A stretch of 64,000 nt of DNA from Aplysia californica (taxonomy: Eukaryota > Mollusca > Gastropoda > Aplysiida > Aplysiidae). A program made the translations under genes and the position numbers. This document shows, in pieces, positions 1 through 11,300 of the stretch (position 1 is its first letter; each line of letters starts with the position of its first letter). The notes beneath the pieces are model-generated. The model was not told the origin of the DNA. It made no database searches and was given only the letters and a program-made list of their open reading frames with translations. The DNA lies in contig NW_004797523.1 in the NCBI RefSeq assembly GCF_000002075.1, positions 403,980-467,979 of the forward strand, given 5' to 3'.

Positions 1-287
1 TCACGCTCATAACTGTACCTGATCTACAACAGGGAGCTGCTGCTTTTTCTTCCCTAATCCTTACTATTGTCATTTCCTCTACTTCTTTTGTATGTTTTTC
101 ACTCTCTTGTGACCTGCTATTTCCAGAGTGCCTTGATAGTTGAAACAGACCTTGTGCTGTTGAAACTAGAGAGGTGAGCAGAGTAAGTCTGATTCCCTGT
201 AAAGACTTCTCTGTTGACACCCACCTCTTGGTGCTCATATGACCTTATGCAGTTGCGAGCGCCGTAAAACCCTCTACTATAAAAAAA
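1..287 (+). repeat. R1 dispersed repeat, 5' part cut by window edge
   Basis: This stretch matches, in the same order, repeats at 4772-5085 (+) and, reversed, at 13600-14733, 30584-30945 and 35022-35410. Shared blocks include a pyrimidine-rich segment ending TTTTGTATGTTT, the block GTGCTGTTGAAACTAGAGAG and a 3' tail GCGAGCGCCGTAAAACC followed by an A-rich run. The fixed A-rich 3' tail suggests a retroposed, SINE-like or 3'-UTR-derived element rather than a DNA transposon. Short reading frames through it are chance. Confidence 0.75.
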
Positions 288-726
288 CGAAAATAATCAC
301 TTAGAAGCCGAGTTCAAATAAATAAAACATTTTTTTCGGACCCGAGTTCATATAGATAAAACCCATATTCGGACTGAAGTCCGAATAGATAAGAAATCTA
401 ATTGGGCTTGAGTCCGAATAGAGCTGGCCTTTTAAAAAAAAATTATTCTAAGTTAAGTCAAGATCCTGCTGTTTCCGGGAAACAGAATTTTTATGTTACA
501 AAAAAAGTAAAAGTGATCTCCAGTTGTGTCACAGACTTGTCACAGATAATATACTCCTTAAATGCGATCATATCTTCATTGTAAACCTTGATGAGTGGGT
601 AGATATTTGCCCTAGACAGTATCAGGCTGGGGTGTGAACTTGTTGATAACAGTTTGTTTTCAAATGTCATGCTCGCATAATTTAATCTTACTTAATTACT
701 TACTTGGTTGGAGAATAGACATCATT
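288..726. other. Non-coding; short degenerate tandem units near 300-425
   Basis: No gene is seen. Between about 300 and 425 there are four loosely tandem units of some 25-30 bases, each containing a form of GAGTCCGAATAGATAA. They could be the end of an unrecognised element. The remainder to 726 shows nothing I can name. Confidence 0.4.
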
Positions 727-1061
727 GCAGGCGGCACAATGCCATAGCTGCTCCTCCCTCCTCTCCAAGATCCATGAAAGGGTCTGCCTGCTGATCATGC
801 CAAACAGCTGGTTGGATATTCTTCTGGCTTTTCCACGCAGGTTGCTGATTGCCTGGTGCCGCCAATCTCAGCCTGGCCGGCTAGCTTAGTAGCACGTTCA
901 TTACCTTGAACTCCTGTAATTTGATCCCTAAACCATACCTTAACATCATCATACACTGGATGGTAGTGCCTCAACATCAGATGGGAGCACACCGTACTCT
1001 GAACTCTTTTGAGGATTTTGCTTCCCTGGCCATAGCAGTTGTCTTTTTTCTCTATGCTCAT
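727..1061 (-). pseudogene. LINE fossil: RNase H domain fragment
   Basis: Read on the minus strand, the 88-residue frame contains ITGVQGNERATKLAG. This matches the hallmark around the last catalytic region of RNase H domains in I/Nimb-type non-LTR retrotransposons, usually of the form W-x-HxGIxGNERADxLA. The usual histidine and the aspartate after ERA are replaced here, so the copy is decayed. No reverse transcriptase lies beside it, so it is a short fragment. Confidence 0.6.
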
Positions 1062-1918
1062 GTATGCTAGACAAACTGGATTTTAATTGTTAGGGTCACA
1101 AAACAATGGCGTTTAACGACATGAGCAGGGAACTTGGTCAGTATCTTTCCTCTTACCGGTATTTATATCTCCTTTGAATGATTTCTTTTTCATCTTAGAA
1201 TCAAGGAGGTAAATAGGATGCAAAGTGGTAGCTGAGTTGTGCCCCCCTGAATCTGCCTGGAATAACTTAAATGGAATCAGAACCCGGTCTGCTTAGGGGC
1301 CCACTTTTTTGTAACACCACCTTCTTTCAAAAAATGTTCTTCCTTGTGCTTCTTTCCAAAGTGTGTGGGGCCCAGGGTACAGTTAAAGTTATGATTTACA
1401 ACATGACTGAGGGCTGGACCTGCATAGTTAGATATATGGTTTGGTTAGATAGGGTAATGGGGCTTGCCTGTGCACACTTTATCTAATAGATGGTAATAGA
1501 CCTAGTAGGCTTTGCTTAATCAGTTTGATTTAGAAGTAATGAGGGCCTACTGGTGTTGCGTTCCATTTACACAAAAAAAGAACTGACTTCACAATATGTG
1601 GCATGTAGTTCCCTTGTTATTGGCTTGTTGGCTGTGGTTTTCATCTAATGTACTTGATCGTAACCTTATAAACTCAAAAGTGTTTGATTTTGGCGGAATA
1701 GATCAAACAGTGTCAAAATGGCAGCTTTTCCCTCCATGAAGGAAAATTTGAAAAGTAGATCAAACCCAAAGAGGTTATATAATACCAGAGCTTGCAGAAG
1801 TGACGTCAAACGTGTCAGACATGGGGGACCTTCTTACCCTCATCAACATGGCCGACGTGCCCCCATATGAAGAATCTGAGCCCCCACCCTGCTCCCCACG
1901 AGTTCTAGTACTAGTATA
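1062..1918. other. Non-coding sequence, nothing recognised
   Basis: No exon, RNA gene or strong repeat boundary was recognised. The stretch lies upstream of the first VKOR exon visible here, so it is probably intron of that gene. The short reading frame at 1271-1486 has no recognisable motif. Confidence 0.5.
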
Positions 1919-2199
1919 TTAACTCTGTAAATCCTGAGTTTTTTCCACCGTTTCCCGGAGTTTTTTCTACAGTCACCGGTCTCATTATAACCCCGAAAGC
2001 TTGCCTCCAACTTCTAAATGGCAGAAACAAATGCTTTGTCATTATTAAAGGACTTGGTTCGGGAATAGTTCAGAAAAACAAGCAAAAACTAGCTCTAAAT
2101 AAAACGAAAATGTTGTCACTAGTATCGGACGCTCCCAGCGTCCAGCCGGGAACAGGATTATTACCGCCGCCCAGCGTCCGATCGGGTTTAAAGAGTTAA
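1919..2199. mobile_element. Short TTAA-bounded inverted-repeat element (MITE-like)
   Basis: The stretch begins TTAACTCTGTAAATCC and ends with the inverse of TTAACTCTTTAAACCC, giving imperfect terminal inverted repeats of about 18 bases with TTAA at both edges. TTAA target sites are known for piggyBac and Kolobok transposons. It has no coding capacity (281 bp), so it would be non-autonomous. Its ends resemble those at 28491-29140 and 38424-38707. Confidence 0.55.
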
Positions 2200-2581
2200 G
2201 CTCCACCCTGCCCCCATATTTCAGTGCAAGCTAGTAGATTTTCTCCTAAGACCGCCGAAATGCCTGCACATGAGTCTCAAAAAGTACTCACCTGTCTGTT
2301 GAACTGCTCATGTCTTTCCCTTGAGGTTCAGTGTCCAGGGTGGGCACACGCAGCCCCCATTTGTTTACGTCAGGGACATCACTACCACAAACTCTAGCAC
2401 TAAATAAAACCTCTTTGTTCAAACCATATCAAATAAGGATTGAACAGAGATTTTTGCAGTGGGCACAGGGTATTATATCTTATTCAGTCTCCACTGGCGC
2501 CTTGCTTTTTTTAAACCTAAGATGTAGTAGGCCTTTCTTTTGTACTTTATTAATGCAATTCTCTAACTAATATTTTTTCAG

Positions 2582-2691
2582 GTACGCAAAGGGATTCGGA
2601 CTGGTGGAAAAGATCTTCTCCAATACTAGCATCGTGAATCAACCAAACACAGTGTTTGGCCTGGCCTTTTACACTTTTCAAGCTAGTTTAG
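2582..2691 (+). CDS. VKORC1L1-like: Vitamin K epoxide reductase, internal coding exon
   Basis: VKOR is an ER membrane enzyme that reduces vitamin K epoxide and quinone, supporting gamma-carboxylation. This exon follows TATTTTTTCAG and ends before GTTTGT. It encodes YAKGFGLVEKIFSNTSIVNQ, then PNTVFGLAFYTFQASL, closely matching human VKORC1L1 around WGRGFGLLGSIFGKDGVLNQ and PNSVFGLIFYILQLLLG. Its length of 110 bases equals exon 2 of mammalian VKORC1. It starts and ends in phase 1. The upstream exon with the first cysteine pair is not in the window. Whether it is the VKORC1 or VKORC1L1 orthologue cannot be decided here; invertebrates often have one gene. Confidence 0.93.
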
Positions 2692-3796
2692 GTTTGTTTT
2701 CTAATATTATTTTCATTTTTTTGTCAATTAATAACAAATGTTGCATAGCAATAGAAAATTGTAATTATTGAATACTAGCTGGGCCCCCTTTCGATGAAAG
2801 GAATGATCGGTGCATTAGCATCAACTGAAAGTCATTTAATTCGCCTACTTTATTTACACTGTACTGGAATGGAGCAATAAATCGGGAGAGAAAAGTGACA
2901 CGTGTGTTTCCAAGTTGCCAAATAAATAATAGATGTATAGATTGATTCTCTATTCATTCATCTTTCGTGGTTGTACACTCCAGAATTTCAAAGGTGCGCA
3001 CGGCAAGTGAACGGAAACCTCACTTGTTTACAATGGCATCTTAGAAGTAGAAGACAGACTTTTCCCAAGATTAGATCTAAAGGAAACTAATAAAAAAACT
3101 GAAAATTAAACTACAGTGACTTCAGGCTCCTCAATAAAACCAGAGAGTTTACAGTAATACTAGAGAGACGGCACTTCGCTCGGATGCGCATATCTGGGTC
3201 ACCAGCTGATCATGGAGAAACCCACGGTAAACAAAACAAACAACTTTCATTGTTCAAGGCATTTTCGTTGATCACAGACAAGCATGGCCCCGGTTAGCAC
3301 GAAATGTCAATGGTGTTCTGCTATAAATTACTGCACCTATTAGAATCAAAATCTGAGTTTCTTTCGATTTCCAAAGGACGACGAATATATTTTGATGAAT
3401 AGAAAAATATAGATAAAAATAGTGACAATGTGATTGTGGTCCTACCAGACTGACACTCTATGTACAAACTCTACACACTTCAACTTTGTTATATATCAGC
3501 TATAAATTGGTGTGTTTTTTTTCCTGTCTGAATGGCCAAATTGAGCTTGCATTCTACTAGTGAAAGATATGTTACCTGGGTCTGCGAAAAGATGTCTAAA
3601 TACAAAGTGCCATCGATCGGTTTTGCTACTTTCTTTGTCCGATTACCACTTTTCTTTTTTTGGGGGGGTGGGGGATGGGGGGTGGGATGGGGGATAGAAG
3701 GTGCTAGGAATCCCATTAAAGACTTTAAGTGGTAGATCTATCATTATTGCTTCATGTGCTTTTCCATGATCTGAAATTGTGAGAATTTAATATATG

Positions 3797-3827
3797 TGTG
3801 TGTGTGAGTGTGTGTTTGTGTGTGTGC

Positions 3828-3890
<63 letters not shown>

Positions 3891-4130
3891 ATAGAGAGAG
3901 AGAGGCAGACAGACAGACACACTGATAGACAGAGCGAGAGGGGTTAAAAAGAGAAATAGAGAAAGAGGGGGAGAGAGAGACAGAGACAGAGAAACAGATT
4001 GACAGACAGACATACAGACAGAGCGAGAGTGGGGAGAAAGAGAGACAGAGAAAGGGAGACATTATAGAGAGAGAGAGAGAGAGAGACAGACCGACAGAGA
4101 GGGAGAGAGAGATGACAGAGGGACACTGGA
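3797..4130. repeat. (TG)n followed by GA-rich microsatellite
   Basis: An almost pure TG run to about 3888 passes into a GACA/GAGA-rich stretch to about 4130. The long minus-strand frames of Thr-His and Ser-Leu across it are artefacts of the repeat. Confidence 0.95.
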
Positions 4131-4771
4131 GAACGAGTAGATTTGCTGAAAATTAAACCGATTATTCCTTTAATTACGGTGATATTATTTTTTCAGATCT
4201 ATAGAGACGAAGTAATGTATCTGCGTCTATTTGTTTATTAGAATGTATGTTAACTTAAGCCCAAAACAAATTATGGTAGGCCTACTTTTTTGTATATATA
4301 TATTATGTAACAAGGTAAAGATTATTTTGATTGTGCAGAATTTTTTATTATTTTTATTTCATCAGTTTCATTTTATCAAGGATTTCCAGTTTGAATTGTG
4401 TTTTGTAACACATTTTTGTGGTTTTTGGTAAAAAAATAAGTTTAAAAAATCACTGCTGTGGACAATTCTAAAATAAGATATTATTATTCAGATTCATTAT
4501 AAATGTATATCGCTGGCAAGCTGTTCAGATGTCTTAAACCAGAAAGCAAACTCTTTTCAGGAGAGAAAATTCTGTTCCAATTCTTTTACATGTACCGGTA
4601 CTAATTATATGATCCTGACTTAGGTTTTTTTTGTCTTTCATTGCCTTTTTCAACATATAAAGAATTTGCATTTTGAATTAATATTTAAGAAGTTTAATAC
4701 AGTCGGTACAGCATACAGCAACCTGTTATAAAAAATATGTCAAAGTTTTGGAAGCTAGAACATCTGATCCC

Positions 4772-5085
4772 CTCCAGGGCAGTGTTACTGACTGAAGTGT
4801 CTTTAGGCCATTCCCAAAGGGGGGCTATTAACATGTTTTTGTGCACAGTAGAATTGTAAATGTGCTCATTTATCAACAATGTCATGCTCGTACCGTGCTG
4901 GAACAGCATAAGGAGAACTGCTGCTTTTTCTTTCCTCATCCTTACTATCGTCTTTTTTCCTCTACTTCTTTTGTATGTTTGTCTTGTGAACTGCTATTTC
5001 GGGGGTGCCTCGATAATGGAAGCAGACTTTGTGCTGTTGAGGCTAGAGAGGCGAGCGGTAAAACCTTGCTAAAACAAACAAAGAA
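4772..5085 (+). repeat. R1 dispersed repeat
   Basis: It begins near GGGCAGTGTTACTGACTGAA, runs through TTTAGGCCATTCCCAAAGG and the pyrimidine-rich block, and ends GGTAAAACCTTGCTAAAAC. Compared with the 1-287 copy it lacks roughly 100 bases just before the tail. It lies in the VKOR intron in sense orientation. Confidence 0.8.
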
Positions 5086-5370
5086 CATCTGAACAGCTGG
5101 CCACCAATATATGCCATGCATCAGTTGATGTTTAGAGTCAGTTGTGTTGTAGGCTTATAGCTAGGATATCTTGAAAAAAAAAAGAAACTTAAAAAATCTT
5201 TAGTGTTTTGATGTGTATGCATACAGTAGTATAGTCATAATAGTATAGGCTATATATAATCTACAATGCATGTCTCGAAATAACAGTATAGAATATATAC
5301 AATGTATGTCTTGAAATAATTGTTTCTTTCGTCCAATTTATATACTTTTTTGTCTGTTTTTTCGAACCAG

Positions 5371-5597
5371 CGACCCGCTCATCCGTTCCTTCAGCACTAG
5401 GTCTCACAGTGGGAAGTGCCTTTGCTAATGTTGGGTCAATATACTTGGGCTACATTCTGGCGTTCGTCCTGAAAGATTTCTGCATTGTTTGTGTTTCGAC
5501 GTACGTTGTGAATTTCCTTTTGCTGGTGGCCAGTGCGTTGAAGCTGAAGGAAGCAGCGAGAGCAGAGATAAAGGAGATATCAAAGAAGAAGAAATGA
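5371..5597 (+). CDS. VKORC1L1-like: Vitamin K epoxide reductase, last coding exon
   Basis: The exon follows CGAACCAG and continues the previous exon in phase (TTA G|CG). It encodes GSIYLGYILAFVLKDFCIVC followed by VSTYVVNFLLL and ends EISKKKK-stop. Human VKORC1L1 has GSLYLAYILYFVLKEFCIIC at the same place. FCIVC holds the CxxC redox pair that reacts with vitamin K, and the hydrophobic stretches fit the last two membrane helices. The lysine-rich C terminus fits a cytosolic ER-retention tail. The stop is TGA at 5595-5597. Confidence 0.95.
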
Positions 5598-5945
5598 AAC
5601 AGTTTAAGGGAAGCAATTGTGGCCTTGGTGGAGGTTGAGACTATATTCAGTTTTCTCTTTTTTTTCTGAGTCTGTGTGTTTTGTGTGACTGAAAACTTTT
5701 TGAAGAGCCTGAACTTGCATTTTTGAAAGTCGTCAAAGGTAGTAAAAGATATTGTAGTTAGTTTCAGATGTGTTACTGTTATGTGTGATCAAGCGAGCTA
5801 TAAAACTTTGTGAGATATGGCATGTACCTTGTATGGGCTTGAAATAAGGATGTGCCTTGTGAAGAATGTCATCTTATTCTAAGATAACTTGTAATGTAGA
5901 GGTCAAAAAGAGGAAACAGCAGACGCTTAATAAAAATAAAAGGTA
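5598..5945 (+). terminator. VKOR 3' UTR and poly(A) signals
   Basis: After the stop the sequence is AT-rich and non-coding. Two adjacent AATAAA hexamers lie at 5929-5934 and 5935-5940, so cleavage is expected within about 30 bases downstream. Placing the transcript end here is inference. Confidence 0.65.
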
Positions 5946-6651
5946 TGTCATGTGATTAAAATTAAAACATAATAATAATTTGGTGTGTGTTAAGTTACAC
6001 TTACTCACAACAGTTGCAGCTTTACCTTGTTTTAAAAAACATTTTTTTACGTATATTAACTATTTTATAAGTATGAAGGCTTTAAGTTGGATGTACCATT
6101 AAAGAAAAAGATTAAATTTGTTAATGTAATGATTACATCCTCATTTTGATAAGAAGAGTATTTACTTTCATTAGCTGTTTGCTGTCCTAAGATAACATTA
6201 ATTTTGTATTCTGTTGAGCAAACTGATATAATATCTACTCAGGCTCTTCTTTTCTGGAATGCTTGTTATTTTAAAAAAATAGTTATTAGATTTGCCATTG
6301 TCTGATGTTAGTACTGGTATCAATAGTCAATAGTCTAGACTGATACAACTACTAAGAGCATACTCTAATTTTATATATTCACCTAAAGGAATAAATATCA
6401 GCACTGTCTTGTGTTGAAGACATTAATATAATGGATCATATTATACCTTATTGAATCATATTGATATATATATATATGTGCCTACATCAAAGTCAGAATG
6501 TTAGTAGTAGTAGTAGTAGAGTTGCCACAGCTGATCTAGTGTAAGCTTTACATTAATTGCTTTTCTCACAGAAATGTTACGCAGAGTATAACTTAGGTTA
6601 TGTTTTTGTCTGGTCTTGTAATGGCCAGAGGCTCCACAGCATATATATATG
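5946..6651. other. Intergenic AT-rich sequence
   Basis: No gene is seen. Small simple repeats occur at about 6464-6477 (TA) and 6500-6519 (TAG). This begins the space between the tail-to-tail VKOR and GTF2H3 genes. Confidence 0.6.
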
Positions 6652-7046
6652 TGTCACGACGCGGTGGAATCAGGCGCTCCTCAATTTTGGGGCATGATTT
6701 ATTGGCAGTTTTCAATGAAATAGATACCAATCTATCCTGAAAACAAACAACTCAAGCTATTTGCGATTGAAAAAAGTGAGGTCGCCTGGTTTCAGTGGTG
6801 AAACTGGCAAGAAAATGGCGCCAAAGCTTTGTCACTCCAATAGCTAAAGAGTCCTTGAAAGCAAAAAAATGACATATTTTGTTCCTTTATTCAATGTTTT
6901 TCAGTAAAACTCTAATGGAAGTGTGTTTTTATAAGGACAATAAAAGAGGTTGAGCCAAAAATAAAAATTCGATAAGAATTTCCAAACTGGCGGAAACATG
7001 CCTGTTTCTCCGATTTCTGTATTTTGACAAGCGCCTGATTTCACAT
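6652..7046. mobile_element. Short inverted-repeat element (MITE-like)
   Basis: The left end contains GTGGAATCAGGCGCTCCTCAA and the right end is the inverse of GTGAAATCAGGCGCTTGTCAA. These are imperfect terminal inverted repeats about 400 bases apart. The left end recurs at 8622-8665, so this is a dispersed family. No reading frame of note; superfamily not determined. Confidence 0.5.
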
Positions 7047-7984
7047 GGCTGCTTGATTTATTTCCAACTTCTTGTTTTGAATATGATGTGAGTTGGAGTT
7101 GTGAGCCAGGATAATTGAATCAAAGATGGACTCTTGGCACATTGAGTGATTCACATCCTGAAGGCCTTTTAGTTTAAGCTTAATTAGAATTAGTGATAAT
7201 TACTGTAGTTATTGAATAGTCATGATATCTTAAGTCAAGGCAGAGTAGGGAAAAGACGATATTGTAAAATTGTGTTGATCATTTCATGAGAGTTACCAAC
7301 TCAATTATCATGAATTTGGCAAGTGGCTTAATTTGGTGGTAGTGTTGAAAAAAAAAATAAAGCAATGTAGGGCCTACAGTATAACACGGATAGTTGGAAG
7401 ACAGAAGACTCGAAATCACACATCTGTGGAACAGTGCCTGCGGTCCGGTTTTTTTTCTCTTCTTTATCTTTGTAAAATATATCCCTCGAACTACCGAGGC
7501 CGGTCCCAACAAATTTGAGCTATCTGTGTTTTTTATACTGTATTTTTGTTTCTTTATAATATTGTTAATAAATGAATAGTTCTCATCTGAGGCAAGTCCA
7601 GCAAAATTCCAAATTGATGTGCTTAGCTGACAACATGTCTCTCTCTCTGTCTGAGTTGGAGACATTGCACGTTGCAATTTCCTATTTCCGCTACTGTTAT
7701 TCAGTCAAAGGTGTAGTTTTATTTTGTTATGCGACCGCTACTGGTCAGTGGTAGATCCTACTACACTACTACAGTCAAACCTTCCTAAAAAACCTGTCCA
7801 AGAAAATCACCTGTACAAATGACCACTTCCCAATTGGACAGGTTTGACTGACTCTTTCTTTACTTTTCTGTTTCTGTCATGTCTATGGAGTCTATGGATC
7901 TGGATCTGTCATAGCACCAACCAAGTGGATGTTGTCACATCTATGTGCTATTCTTTGCTCAAACTATTTGTACTGTATACTAAA
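7047..7984. other. Intergenic sequence, nothing firm
   Basis: A 132-residue minus frame (7279-7677) has no recognisable motif and a low-complexity basic patch; I do not consider it a gene. Around 7780-7850 is a small inverted repeat, CAGTCAAACC...GGTTTGACTG, resembling the ends of the 58698-59509 element. Confidence 0.5.
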
Positions 7985-8150
7985 CCTGACTGCTCGGGTG
8001 CTCTGGTGCGGTTTGCTCCTTCTTTCCTATCAAACATCGATCATCCTTATCTCTCTTCCTTTATTTTTGATGTGTTCCTCTCTTGTGTCACATCGATTCT
8101 TCAGCCCTTTTATGACCTTATTGTGTTGCAAGTGCCGTAAAACTCTTTGC
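7985..8150 (+). repeat. R2 dispersed repeat
   Basis: It contains CTCCTTCTTTCCTATCAAAC, a CATCCTTATCTC block and the 3' tail AAGTGCCGTAAAACTC. Matches occur at 17942-18088 (+) and at 26331-26500, 30070-30235 and 34737-34905 (-). R2 shares only its 3' tail with R1, which suggests a common retroposition tail. Confidence 0.7.
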
Positions 8151-9712
8151 GAATTTAACTAAACCTGTCGGAAAGAAAATACATAAAGGACTTTTCTATT
8201 GTATGTTGTCCAAGATAGCCTACATTCGTTATGAAATATAAGAGTAGATTTTTGTTGTAACAATTACTTTGACAAAGCTATTGCATACATATTTCATGTA
8301 TGGAGTGCCTGGCTTGTTAAATTATGTATTCCTTCCTGGGCTTCATTGTCTGTTTTGTCACTCTCATGGTCTCCAATATTTCAGTATGCACTTGGTATGC
8401 AATAAGTAAAAAGAAAGTAGACTGGGAGAGAGAAAGAGAGAGAGGACTATTTTCTATGATCTTTTACTGAAGTTTATATGTTTTATTGGAATATGTGGTG
8501 AACATACACGTGTGTAATTAATAGAAGTATTTTTCATGCATCTCAGCTCAGGACTCTATTATTATTTTGACTTTTGTCTTCTCATCATAGGGTATTAACT
8601 TGATTGATGGTATATTTGTGTCATGATGCGGTGGAATCAGACGCTCGTCAATTTTGGGGCAAATGGAGTTATTGCCATTGGTGATAACTCGAAGCCAGTT
8701 ACTTTACCTTGCTGTTGACGAAAAATATATGGAATGTACTTTCCTGTTGATGGGACAGTACATTATGAAGCCTATGTATGCAGGGACAGTACATGTTAGC
8801 CTTATGCAGTTTGAAACTTTTCTCCTGTACACTCCTCAATCTCAATATGGCATGTATTTATATTATTACGGGGCCATATTATTGATATTATCAAGGGAAG
8901 AGTCTAGATTTCCTTTTCTGATGTACACTTGATCTTTATTTCTGTCTGCCCCGCTCTCAATATCAGTCGTAAGTCGCACTGTGCTATTATCAGCTTCGTT
9001 GAGGCTCGAAAGGCAAAAAACTGACTTTCCTTCAAATTTTTGTTTTTTGGATATAGTGAAAGTTTGATGTCTTCTGCTTCATTTAATATAAAAATAAACA
9101 ACTATAATCAACTATAAATATTTTATTTTGATTTATTTTGGAGGTGTGTGTGGTTTATTGTGAGCTTGGGTGACGAGATAAAGGAATTTGGACCTTGCTA
9201 GTGTGAAGCTGTGAGATTATTGTTTGAACCATTACCTCATGGCCACCTTTGCTTCAACCAAAGATTTTCCATTGCTCCAACGTTCTTCATTCGCAACTAT
9301 TTTTAGATTTTGACCCCTTTACGAGCATGAATGGTCTGAAATGTAAACAACTCTGATTGGTAGTAAAACGGAGTAAAAATGGTACATGTACCTTCTAGCT
9401 CACTTCAAGCTTGTTTACGTAAACAGCTGACTGTGCGGGCGTGCCCTGCTAGCTGCTATCATCTGTTGATCTTTCAGTTTTACACTTGAATTGACTTTAA
9501 AAATTTGTTTTTATTGTGTTTTGGAGCTTTTAAAAGATTATCCTTCCTCAGAGCAGATTCCTTACCTAGGGGCCACCGAGGCGGTCTATGTGCATGTGTG
9601 TATGTGTGAGTGTGTTGGTGTGTTAATATGTGTGTGTGTGTATGTGAGAGTGTGTGTTTGGGCTCTCTGTGTTTATGGAGCTATTGCAAACATATTATAA
9701 TCAGGTAGCGTA
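8151..9712. other. Intergenic; repeat end at 8618-8665 and TG-rich run near 9584-9668
   Basis: The stretch 8618-8665 repeats the left end of the 6652-7046 element (GCGGTGGAATCAG). Near 9584-9668 lies an imperfect TG-rich microsatellite. Nothing else is recognised. Confidence 0.55.
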
Positions 9713-10076
9713 AACACAGCACGTAAGCCAACTTGCAACTTTCCAAGCGCGTGGTTTCGGTGAAATGGGGGTAATTCAGATCTGTTTCTTTGTTCTTTTG
9801 CTATAGAACACCAAATGCTGAACACTTTGAAAAAGTTCAGATTTTCTTTGTTATAATATTGCAAGTTGTATATTATATCCGGGTATATGGAGCTAACACG
9901 GCACGTAAGCCGACTTGCAGCTTTCCGAGTGCGTGGTTTCGGTGAAATGGGGGGTAATTCAGATCTGTTTCTTTGTTCTTTTGCTATAGAACACCAAATG
10001 CTGAACACTTTGAAAAAGTTCAGATTTTCTTTGTTATAATATTGTTAGTTGTATATTATATCCGGGTATATGGAGC
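9713..10076. repeat. Tandem duplication of a 182-bp unit (A repeat)
   Basis: Two head-to-tail copies, 9713-9894 and 9895-10076, are nearly identical. Each runs from AACACRGCACGTAAGCC to CCGGGTATATGGAGCT. A third, diverged copy lies at 18091-18270. The start, AGGTAGCGTAAACAC, resembles the inverse of the terminal repeat at 25901-25914, so the unit may be a duplicated end of a DNA transposon. Confidence 0.8.
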
Positions 10077-11300
10077 TGGAGAATCGCCGTGGAAAGGGAA
10101 TCCCCTCGCGGTTGGAATGCGAGGTCCCCCGGTTCAAAATTGACACCCATGCATTCGAATGCGTTGCAGAAAGATCAATGATTAAATACTGTCTTTTCAT
10201 TGGTGGAGAACCATACAGCATTGAGCGTGGTTTCCCATGGTTATTATTTTTTACCTTTGGCATTAAGATAGAAAACCTTGAAACGACAATGAAACAGGGT
10301 CTAAGTTTTCAAAGATCATTTTTAACACGAAATGTGTAAAATACCGGCTAAAGAATTTTAAAAGGTACCAATAGAAAGAACAGTTCTTTTTCTATTAGAA
10401 TAAAGTCATTGGCTTGGAATTATTATGCGTGAATCCTTCTGCGAAACTATCGGGAGAACTCAGTATACTACAGTATTGAGCCGGCTCGCTCGCTGTGAAT
10501 GTGAAGGCTGGTGCGATGCCGGCCGAGACAACGCTCGGTGTATTTATTGAAATAACGACAGATCATCGTGTTTGAGGCAATAAAACGCTGATTTGTAATG
10601 ATCTCAGTCTTGAAAAATATTAGGCTTAATTTCTATGTTATAGTGATTGTACTCTTTTAATGTAGAGATGTTTGGTGCACTTGGTACTCTATTACTATCT
10701 GTCAAACATGGGGTTGCAGCCAGTTAACGACTTCAGCAATATTTGATTATTATGTTAAATTGAAACAGCTGCCATTGTCTTAAACATTGACTGAGAGGTA
10801 AAAGTATGGTACCAAAATTCTCAGGAGACAAAGGCCTTTCATGTGAAACAGATGAATTTGACATACAGCTACTTTGAAAATTTAGTGTCTGGTACCTAGT
10901 ATAATGCTAATATTTCGTTGCATTCCATGTGAAGTCCATTCTCGTTAAAATTTTGTTTGGTCCATAAGTTTTTTCTCTGAGAATGAATAGTTTTCTACTT
11001 TTGTATGTTACCTTGTAGTGGCATAGCCAAGATAACTGCTAAATTTCAAGTCTCTTTCTCAATTTTAAGACCCCCATTGCTATGGAAACATGTTGCTCAA
11101 CTTCGGAGGCCATTTTCTCCTTTTCGTGTTTCTTCACCTCGCACAATTAAAAGTTCTGTATTTTCGCCAAATATAGTCATATTTACTTCATTCTTGTTTT
11201 CAATTGTAGGGAAAAAGGGATACTTTTTAAAAATAATGTTAACTCAGTTTTGAAATTTCCTTCATATGACTGATATTGACCGGCAGGGACACATTTATAT
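10077..11300. repeat. B repeat copy
   Basis: It begins GGAGAATCGCCGTGGAAAGG and contains blocks such as GGGGTTGCAGCCAGTTA and GTTACCTTGTAGTGGCATAG. These recur in order at 19765-20731 and 20978-21750. It directly follows the A units here, so A and B probably form one element family. No transposase was recognised in it. Confidence 0.7.

Larger units (their letters stand above)
2692..5370 (+). other. VKOR intron
   Basis: This 2.7 kb intron opens with GTTTGT and closes with CGAACCAG. It contains a long TG/GA microsatellite at 3797-4130 and an R1 repeat at 4772-5085. Reading frames inside it are low-complexity or chance. Confidence 0.85.

Noticed and set aside
3744-4126. Overlapping minus frames rich in Ser-Leu and Thr-His
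   Set aside because: They are translations of a TG/GA microsatellite.
7279-7677. 132-residue minus frame
   Set aside because: No recognisable family, basic low-complexity patch, no splice or expression context.
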